The notes under the pieces: model-generated
Seen by the model: the letters and a program-made list of their open reading frames with translations, nothing else
What the model was told of the DNA's origin: nothing
The model's database searches: none
Program-made: the position numbers and the translations under genes
Shown: piece by piece, positions 59,067 to 64,000 of the stretch
Numbering within the stretch: the stretch's first letter is position 1
Layout: every line of letters starts with the position of its first letter
Source: Bacillota bacterium
GTDB taxonomy: Bacteria > Bacillota > Clostridia > DSM-8532
Direction of reading: 5' to 3'
DNA: 64,000 nucleotides
Assembly: GCA_023459915.1 (NCBI GenBank)
Contig: JAEWSN010000170.1
Location: 1 to 64,000 of the forward strand

Positions 59067-59903
59067 ATGCCCTACAATCCACATCCAGACAACTGCATGC
59101 AAGGCGCCTGTTCGCCCGCAGCCGGCGAAACGCCGCATTCCTGCCGGTGGACCATGGGGCTGGTGCCCGTCCATCCGGATGAGACGCTGGAATGGCTCAC
59201 ACCGGACGGCATGGCGGTGATTCAGAAGAAACAGGGATTCCGCTTTGGTACGGACGCGCTGGCGCTCGCGCGGTTCGCGCTTTCTCACCTGCGTCGGGGA
59301 AACGGAAAGAAGCCATTGGCCAGCGTGTTGGATCTCGGCACCGGCAGCGGCATCCTGCCCCTGCTGCTCGCCCGCGACACTCCGGCCACGCAGGTGACCG
59401 GCATTGAGATTCAGCCGGAGATGGCCAACATGGCCAGCCGATCCGTCATCGGGAACACGCTTTCCCACAGGATATGCATTGTCGAAGGAGATCTCAAATC
59501 CGCGGGGAGCCTCATCGGCCGCGGTTCACAGGATTTGGTGCTGTCCAACCCGCCCTATCAGCCCATCGGTGCCGCGCTGCGCAGCGGGCGGGAGGGGGTG
59601 GATGCCGCCAGGCACGAGGTGTTCTGCACCCTGGCCGATGTGGTGGCGCAGGCTTCGGCCTGTCTGCGGCCCGGCGGCGCGTTCTGCCTTGTCCACAAGC
59701 CCGAGCGGCTCACCGAGCTGATGCTGCTGCTGAACCGGGAGGGGCTGGAGCCCAAGCAACTGCAGTTTTTGCACCCGCACGCGGGCAAGCCGCCGTCGCT
59801 GATGCTGGTGCGCGCGCTGCGCGGCGGCCGGCGGGGGCTTCATGTGCTGCCGCCCCTGTTGCGGGAACCGCAGAAAGGAACAACACATGGCCATTGCGAT
59901 TGA
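59067..59903 (+). CDS. TrmN6/YabB-like N6-adenine tRNA methyltransferase family protein
   Basis: A 278-residue SAM-dependent methyltransferase. VLDLGTGSGILPLLLA is motif I and DLVLSNPPYQP is the NPPY adenine-N6 motif; KKQGFRFGTDALALARF matches the family. A Cys-containing N-terminus (NCMQGACSPAAG, CRW) is odd. tRNA(Val) m6A37 methylation is the usual role; substrate not proven here. Position near ricT recalls Bacillus yabB. The start at 59067 follows CAAGAGG. Its 3' end overlaps the next gene by 17 bases. Confidence 0.85.
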   Translation: MPYNPHPDNCMQGACSPAAGETPHSCRWTMGLVPVHPDETLEWLTPDGMAVIQKKQGFRFGTDALALARFALSHLRRGNGKKPLASVLDLGTGSGILPLLLARDTPATQVTGIEIQPEMANMASRSVIGNTLSHRICIVEGDLKSAGSLIGRGSQDLVLSNPPYQPIGAALRSGREGVDAARHEVFCTLADVVAQASACLRPGGAFCLVHKPERLTELMLLLNREGLEPKQLQFLHPHAGKPPSLMLVRALRGGRRGLHVLPPLLREPQKGTTHGHCD

Positions 59904-60453
59904 ACTGCCGCTGACCAGGGCGGCGTTGAAGACCCTCAAGGCGGGAGACGAGGTGCTGCTCAGCGGCGTGCTGTACACCGGACGCGACGCGGCGCACAAG
60001 CGCATGATCGCCTGTCTGGACGCAGGTGAGCCCCTGCCGGTGGACCTGCGGGATCAGGTCATCTATTATGTCGGGCCATGCCCCGCGCCGCCCGGGAAGC
60101 CCATCGGTTCGGCCGGACCGACCACCAGCGGCCGCATGGACGCGTACACGCCCCGGTTGCTCGATCTCGGCCTGGCCGGCATGATTGGCAAGGGGCTGCG
60201 CGATGACGCCGTCAAGGAGGCCATTGTCCGCAACGGCGCCGTGTATTTCGGCGCGATAGGCGGCGCGGCCGCCCTGATTGCCCAGCGTGTGGCGCAGGCC
60301 GAGGTGGTGGCGTTTCACGATTTGGGAACCGAGGCCATCCACCGGCTGGTCGTGAAGGACTTCCCCGTGTTTGTGGTCATCGACGCCGACGGAAACGATC
60401 TGTACGAAACGGGAAGAGCCGCCGCGGCGGCAGCCCTGAAAGGAAACACATGA
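59887..60453 (+). CDS. Fumarase-type Fe-S hydro-lyase beta subunit, alone
   Basis: A 188-residue protein matching the beta subunit of class I fumarate/tartrate hydro-lyases: AGDEVLLSGVLYTGRDAAHKRM, YYVGPCPAPPGKPIGSAGPTTSGRMDAYTPRLLD and FHDLGTEAIHRLVVKDFPVFVVIDADG. The catalytic alpha subunit that binds the [4Fe-4S] cluster is not next to it. The start at 59887 follows AAAGGAAC. Overlaps the methyltransferase gene before and the P-loop gene after it. Confidence 0.92.
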   Translation: MAIAIELPLTRAALKTLKAGDEVLLSGVLYTGRDAAHKRMIACLDAGEPLPVDLRDQVIYYVGPCPAPPGKPIGSAGPTTSGRMDAYTPRLLDLGLAGMIGKGLRDDAVKEAIVRNGAVYFGAIGGAAALIAQRVAQAEVVAFHDLGTEAIHRLVVKDFPVFVVIDADGNDLYETGRAAAAAALKGNT

Positions 60454-61172
60454 AGCATGAAGCATGGCACCATCTGTTCGGAACAGCCCGGGTGGTGATT
60501 TTCGCCGGCCACTACGGCAGCGGCAAATCCGAGATATCGGTCCAATACGCCCGCCTGATGGCCGAAACCGGCCGCCGGGTGCTGCTGGCGGACATGGACA
60601 TTGTCAATCCCTTCTTCAGAAGCCTGGATGCGCGGACGCTGCTCGAAGCCGAGGGTGTCCATGTGGTGGCGCCGCTGTTCGCGAACACAAATGTGGATGT
60701 GCCGGCGCTTGTGCCGGAAATCACCAGCGCGCTGCACAATCCGGACACCCTGGTGGTGCTGGATGTGGGCGGGGATGGAGACGGCGCGCGGGTGCTGGGC
60801 CGCTACCACCGCGATCTGAAAGCGGACGAGCTGGCGATGGTGTTCATTTTCAACGCGTCCCGGCCGCTCACCAGAACCGCGGAGACCGCCGCGGTGCAGA
60901 TGCAGGAGATTGCGTTTGCGTCCCGGCAGCGGTTCACGCACATCCTCAACAATACACATCTGCTGGACGAAACCACGGACGCGCTGGTGGCGCAGGGGGA
61001 GCGTGAGGCGCAGGCGCTGGCGGAGAAGACCGGGGTGCCGCTGGCCGGCACTGTGGTGGCCGTGGATGAGCCGGGGTCTGACCCCATGAGTGGACTGGGG
61101 TCTGACCCCTTCGATCGCCTGATGGCCGACGCCTTGCCGCTGCGCCGCACGCTGGGTGTCCACTTCGGTTGA
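60450..61172 (+). CDS. P-loop nucleotide-binding protein of the Kor/2-oxoacid oxidoreductase cluster
   Basis: A 240-residue P-loop NTPase. VIFAGHYGSGKSEISVQYARLMAETGRRVLLADMDIVNPFFR carries an extended Walker A and a MinD/CobB-like Asp; VVLDVGGDGDGARVLGRYH is Walker B-like. Similar proteins accompany ferredoxin-dependent 2-oxoacid oxidoreductase genes in Clostridia, perhaps for cofactor insertion, but this is not established. Two in-frame GGGGTCTGACCCC units encode GSDPMSG and GSDP near the C-terminus. Four-base overlap with the hydro-lyase. Confidence 0.78.
   Translation: MKHEAWHHLFGTARVVIFAGHYGSGKSEISVQYARLMAETGRRVLLADMDIVNPFFRSLDARTLLEAEGVHVVAPLFANTNVDVPALVPEITSALHNPDTLVVLDVGGDGDGARVLGRYHRDLKADELAMVFIFNASRPLTRTAETAAVQMQEIAFASRQRFTHILNNTHLLDETTDALVAQGEREAQALAEKTGVPLAGTVVAVDEPGSDPMSGLGSDPFDRLMADALPLRRTLGVHFG
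61073..61109. repeat. Two direct GGGGTCTGACCCC units in the P-loop gene
   Basis: Copies at 61073-61085 and 61097-61109, 24 bases apart and in the same orientation, both read in frame as GSDP. This suggests insertion tolerant of the reading frame. Confidence 0.88.
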
Positions 61173-61203
61173 CAGGGGCCCCCCTGGGACATAGAATTGT
61201 TTG

Positions 61204-61245
61204 GACGGACTTTTTCCCGAATGGGACGGACTTATTCCCGTAAAG
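61204..61245 (+). repeat. 21-bp tandem duplication before korD
   Basis: GGACGGACTTTTTCCCGAAT (61204 onward) and GGACGGACTTATTCCCGTAA (61225 onward), 21-base period, ending at the korD ribosome site. Confidence 0.8.
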
Positions 61246-61255
61246 GAGCAAAAAC

Positions 61256-61462
61256 ATGGCAAAAGTGACATTTCAAGTGGAGCGCTGCAAGAACTGCGGT
61301 TTGTGCATCAGCGTCTGTCCCAAGAAAATCATCCATGTGGACAGGGATTTTCTGAACGCCAAAGGGTATCATCCGGCCCGGGTGACGGAAATGGACAAAT
61401 GCATCGGCTGCGCGTTCTGCGCCACCATCTGCCCGGATTGCGTCATTGTGGTCGAGAAGTAA
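61256..61462 (+). CDS. korD: KorD-type ferredoxin subunit of 2-oxoacid:ferredoxin oxidoreductase
   Basis: A 68-residue 2[4Fe-4S] protein. C11, C14, C17, C21 and C49, C52, C55, C59 form two clusters (CKNCGLCISVCP, CIGCAFCATICP). It is the delta-like electron-transfer subunit. AAAGGAG precedes the ATG. It is first in korDABC, each gene separated by short gaps except the duplication before korB. Confidence 0.94.
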   Translation: MAKVTFQVERCKNCGLCISVCPKKIIHVDRDFLNAKGYHPARVTEMDKCIGCAFCATICPDCVIVVEK

Positions 61463-61475
61463 GGAGGGTTCCCCC

Positions 61476-62531
61476 ATGGGAGAAAAACTGCTGATGAAGG
61501 GGAATGAGGTGATTGCGGAAGCCGCGTTGCGCGCGGGTTGCCGCCATTACTTCGGCTATCCCATCACCCCGCAGACCGAAATTGCCCATTACATGGCCAA
61601 GCGCATGCCCCAGGAGGGCGGCGTGTTTCTGCAGGCGGAGAGTGAAGTGTCCGCCATCAACATGGTCTATGGCGCCTCTTCCGCGGGTCGCCGGGTCATG
61701 ACCTCGTCGTCCAGTCCGGGCGTCAGCCTCAAGCAGGAGGGCATTTCCTACCTGGCCGGCGCGCGCCTGCCGGCGGTCATCGTCAACATCATGCGCGCGG
61801 GCCCGGGCCTTGGCGGCATCCAGCCGGCGCAGGGAGACTATTTCCAGGCGGTCAAGGGCGGCGGCCATGGCGACTACCGGCTCATCACACTCGCGCCGGC
61901 CTCGGTTCAGGAGCTGTACGAGCTCACCGTGGACGCGTTCAACCTCGCGGACAAGTACCGCAACGTGGTGATGCTGCTCGGCGACGGCATGCTGGGCCAG
62001 ATGATGGAAGTGGTGCGGTTCCGGGACGAGGAGCCCGTTGTGCTCGAGGAAAAGCCCTGGGCCACCGTGGGCACCGACATGAAGCGCGAGCACAACACCA
62101 CGGCTTCCATCCACCTCGATCCGGCCGTGCTGGAGCGGTGGAACGAGGAGCGACAGGGTCAGTACCGCGTCATGGAAGAAATGGAGCAGCGGTACGAGCT
62201 GATGAACACGGACGGCGCCGATGTGGTGCTGGTTGCGTACGGGTCTGTGGCCCGCATCGCGAAGAACGTCATCAAGGCGGCGGAAAAGGAAGGCATCAAG
62301 CTGGGGCTGTTGCGGCCCATCACGCTCTGGCCGTTCCCCACAAAGGCGTTCGAGCAGGTATTGCCGCAGACGAAGGCTTTCCTGGTGGTGGAAATGAGCG
62401 CCGGACAGATGCTGGAAGATGTGCGGCTCACCGTTGAGGGCCGTCGCCCGGTGTTCTTCCACGGACGCATGGGTGGCATGATTCCCACCGTCACGGACAT
62501 CATGGCGAAGGTTCGCGAAATCATCGGATGA
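61476..62531 (+). CDS. korA: 2-oxoacid:ferredoxin oxidoreductase alpha subunit (KorA/VorB type)
   Basis: A 351-residue subunit containing the pyrimidine-domain part of the ThDP enzyme. GNEVIAEAALRAGCRHYFGYPITPQTEIAHYMAKRM and SSSPGVSLKQEGISYLAGARLPAVIVNIMRAGPGLG are family boxes; the C-terminal part holds WATVGTD and LRPITLWPFPTKAFEQVL. It oxidises a 2-oxoacid with CoA to acyl-CoA and CO2, reducing ferredoxin. 2-oxoglutarate or branched-chain 2-oxoacids cannot be told apart. The start at 61476 follows AAGGAGG. Confidence 0.93.
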   Translation: MGEKLLMKGNEVIAEAALRAGCRHYFGYPITPQTEIAHYMAKRMPQEGGVFLQAESEVSAINMVYGASSAGRRVMTSSSSPGVSLKQEGISYLAGARLPAVIVNIMRAGPGLGGIQPAQGDYFQAVKGGGHGDYRLITLAPASVQELYELTVDAFNLADKYRNVVMLLGDGMLGQMMEVVRFRDEEPVVLEEKPWATVGTDMKREHNTTASIHLDPAVLERWNEERQGQYRVMEEMEQRYELMNTDGADVVLVAYGSVARIAKNVIKAAEKEGIKLGLLRPITLWPFPTKAFEQVLPQTKAFLVVEMSAGQMLEDVRLTVEGRRPVFFHGRMGGMIPTVTDIMAKVREIIG

Positions 62532-62623
62532 GGATGACCCGTCAAGGGAATACGAGATCATCGGATGAGGAAGACCTGAAAAGGTTCGCGAAATCATCGG
62601 GTGAGGATGACCTGACAAGGAGG
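62508..62623 (+). repeat. Duplicated korA end spanning its stop codon
   Basis: AAGGTTCGCGAAATCATCGG and what follows (62508-62549, including the korA TGA) recur at 62581-62623 as AAGGTTCGCGAAATCATCGG, with GTGAGGATGACC in place of ATGAGGATGACC after it. A partial copy (ATCATCGGATGAGG) lies between them at about 62557. The second copy ends in the ribosome site of korB. Confidence 0.9.
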
Positions 62624-62631
62624 CGATTTTC

Positions 62632-63378
62632 ATGGCGATTGTAGCGCAAAGACCGCACGCGTTGCGGGATATTCCGCTTCATTACTGCCCCGGCTGCACC
62701 CATGGCATTTCCCACCGGCTGGTGGCGGAGGTGCTGGACGAGCTGGGCATTGAGGGAGAAACCATCGGCGTCTCGTCGGTGGGCTGCTCCTACAACAATT
62801 ACGACTATTTCAACTGTGACATGGTGCAGGCCGCCCACGGGCGCGCGCCCGCGGTTGCGACCGGCATCAAGCGCAGCCTGCCGAATCGTGTTGTGTTCAC
62901 CTACCAGGGCGACGGCGATCTCGCCGCCATCGGCACCGCGGAAATTGTGCATGCCGCGGCCCGTGGGGAGAACATCACGGTGGTGTTCATCAACAACACC
63001 ATCTACGGCATGACCTCCGGCCAGATGGCGCCGACCACCCTGCTGGGCCAGGTGACCACCACCTCGCCGGGCGGCCGCAACGCCAAGGACCACGGCAACC
63101 CCATCCGCGTCAGCGAAATGCTGGCCACGCTCGATGGCCCCGCGTATATTGAGCGCGTGTCCCTGCACGACATCAAGCACATCCGCCAGGCAAAGGCGGC
63201 GCTGAAGAAGGCGTTCCGGCTGCAAAAGGAGGGGAAGGGCTTCACCATGGTGGAGCTGCTCTCCACCTGTCCCACCAACTGGGGACTGGATCCCATCGAA
63301 TCCATGCAGCGGGTGGCCAACGAGCTGATTCCGCACTACCCGCTCGGCGTGTTTGTGGACTGTGAGAAGGAGGGTTGA
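62632..63378 (+). CDS. korB: 2-oxoacid:ferredoxin oxidoreductase beta subunit (KorB type)
   Basis: A 248-residue ThDP-binding subunit. YCPGCTHGISHRLVAEVLDELGI holds a family Cys pair, GVSSVGCSYN and YQGDGDLAAIGTAEIVHAAARGENITVVFINNTIYGMT contain the GDGD-N ThDP-Mg motif. AAGGAGG lies before the ATG. It works with korA, korC and korD. Confidence 0.95.
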   Translation: MAIVAQRPHALRDIPLHYCPGCTHGISHRLVAEVLDELGIEGETIGVSSVGCSYNNYDYFNCDMVQAAHGRAPAVATGIKRSLPNRVVFTYQGDGDLAAIGTAEIVHAAARGENITVVFINNTIYGMTSGQMAPTTLLGQVTTTSPGGRNAKDHGNPIRVSEMLATLDGPAYIERVSLHDIKHIRQAKAALKKAFRLQKEGKGFTMVELLSTCPTNWGLDPIESMQRVANELIPHYPLGVFVDCEKEG

Positions 63379-63380
63379 CC

Positions 63381-63920
63381 ATGCACCACGAAATCATCAT
63401 TGCCGGATTTGGTGGTCAGGGCATCCTGTCCGCCGGCCGCCTGCTCGCCTACGCGGGCATGCTCGACGGACGCGAGGTCTCCTGGCTTCCCTCGTATGGG
63501 CCGGAAATGCGTGGCGGCACCGCCAACAGCATGATTGTCATTTCCGACGAACCGGTCGCGTCGCCCATTTTTCAGGCCTGCACCTCGCTGCTGGTCATGA
63601 ACAACCCGTCCATGGCCAAGTTCGAGGGCCAGGTGGAGCCGGGCGGCGTCATTGTCTATGACAGCGCCATCATCACGGTGAAGCCCAAGCGTACGGATGT
63701 GAAGGCCTTCGGCATTCCTGCCACCATGATGGCTTCGGAGATGAACGAGCTGACGTATTCCAATGTGTTCCTGCTGGGCAAGCTCATCGGCGAAACCGGC
63801 TGCGTCACCCGCGAAAGCTTTGAACAGGCGCTCTACGGCGTGCTGCCCAAGCGCAAGCACGGCATGATTCCAGAAGAAATGCTGGTGCTCGACCGCGGCA
63901 TGGCGTATGCTGCGGTGTGA
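63381..63920 (+). CDS. korC: 2-oxoacid:ferredoxin oxidoreductase gamma subunit (KorC type)
   Basis: A 179-residue subunit. IIIAGFGGQGILSAGRLLAYAGMLDGREVSWLPSYGPEMRGGTANSMIVISDEPVASP is the gamma domain signature; it contacts CoA and completes the complex. The ATG at 63381 follows AAGGAGG, two bases after the korB stop. The stop at 63918-63920 precedes a terminator. Confidence 0.95.
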   Translation: MHHEIIIAGFGGQGILSAGRLLAYAGMLDGREVSWLPSYGPEMRGGTANSMIVISDEPVASPIFQACTSLLVMNNPSMAKFEGQVEPGGVIVYDSAIITVKPKRTDVKAFGIPATMMASEMNELTYSNVFLLGKLIGETGCVTRESFEQALYGVLPKRKHGMIPEEMLVLDRGMAYAAV

Positions 63921-63942
63921 GCAACAATATAACGCCAATAAG

Positions 63943-63985
63943 AGATGGCCCACGTTGTGTATCAAGACGTGGGTCATCTTTTTTT
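63943..63985 (+). terminator. Terminator of korDABC
   Basis: AGATGGCCCACGT pairs with ACGTGGGTCATCT (one G-T pair) around a short loop, followed by a run of T. Confidence 0.88.
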
Positions 63986-64000
63986 GTGCGCGCGACGGTG

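Noticed and set aside
1..64000. tRNA, rRNA, prophage and insertion sequence search
   Set aside because: No cloverleaf, rRNA core sequence, integrase or transposase was recognised on either strand by reading.

Overview
This is a 64 kb stretch of high-GC chromosome (mostly about 60% GC by eye) from an anaerobic Firmicute, most likely a member of the Clostridia. The evidence is a GlgC/GlgD ADP-glucose pyrophosphorylase pair, a T-box leader on aromatic amino acid genes, a YaaO-Tmk-YaaR-HolB-RicT gene order like that of Bacillus, a SpoIID-family protein, ferredoxins and a ferredoxin-dependent 2-oxoacid oxidoreductase. No tRNA, rRNA, CRISPR array, prophage or insertion sequence was recognised. Several small genes and short sites were read directly from the sequence, including oadG and an 8Fe ferredoxin.

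Layout. 1-1.9 kb: end of der, then plsY and gpsA (phospholipid precursors). 2-4.4 kb (minus strand): glgC-glgD. 4.6-10.7 kb: cdd-era-recO, a small unknown, an AlbA_2/ATPase-type protein and an ADP-forming acyl-CoA synthetase. 10.7-13.3 kb: a long hairpin, a promoter and a T-box (probable Phe specifier) controlling aroF-pheA. 13.5-14.9 kb (minus): oadB-oadG, parts of a sodium-pump decarboxylase. 15.1-20.2 kb: a DnaQ-like exonuclease, dgt, dnaG and rpoD.

20.4-38.3 kb is the accessory heart of the window. It is a hybrid Tad (Flp) and type IV pilus/type II secretion-like locus: a degenerate TadZ, the CpaF/TadA ATPase, a single-chain TadB-TadC fusion, two TadE-like proteins, a giant DUF5702-like protein, an FHA protein, a PilC/GspF platform, a run of minor pilin-like genes coupled by 4-base overlaps, PilT, and then two RimK-like ATP-grasp ligases, the first starting on the last base of pilT. 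A TadG-like gene lies on the opposite strand at 40.6-41.6 kb. No major pilin, PilB or prepilin peptidase is visible.

38.3-52.5 kb is mixed housekeeping: HU, glycerol kinase, a SpoIID-domain protein, LspA, an RluD-type pseudouridine synthase, NadD-YqeK, MgtC, signal peptidase I, and the PotABCD polyamine transporter. 52.6-59.9 kb follows the Bacillus yaaO-tmk-yaaR-holB-ricT-yabB order, interrupted by an AT-rich DUF4160/DUF2442 pair and a ferredoxin. 59.9-63.9 kb holds a lone fumarase-type beta subunit, a P-loop protein and a KorDABC-type oxidoreductase.

Two genome-wide habits stand out. First, short tandem duplications (about 13-43 bp units, a different sequence each time) sit at or just after gene ends and often include the stop codon. 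Second, a 13-base palindrome GGGGTCAGACCCC is scattered between genes, sometimes as perfect inverted pairs, and is also found in frame inside holB and a P-loop gene.
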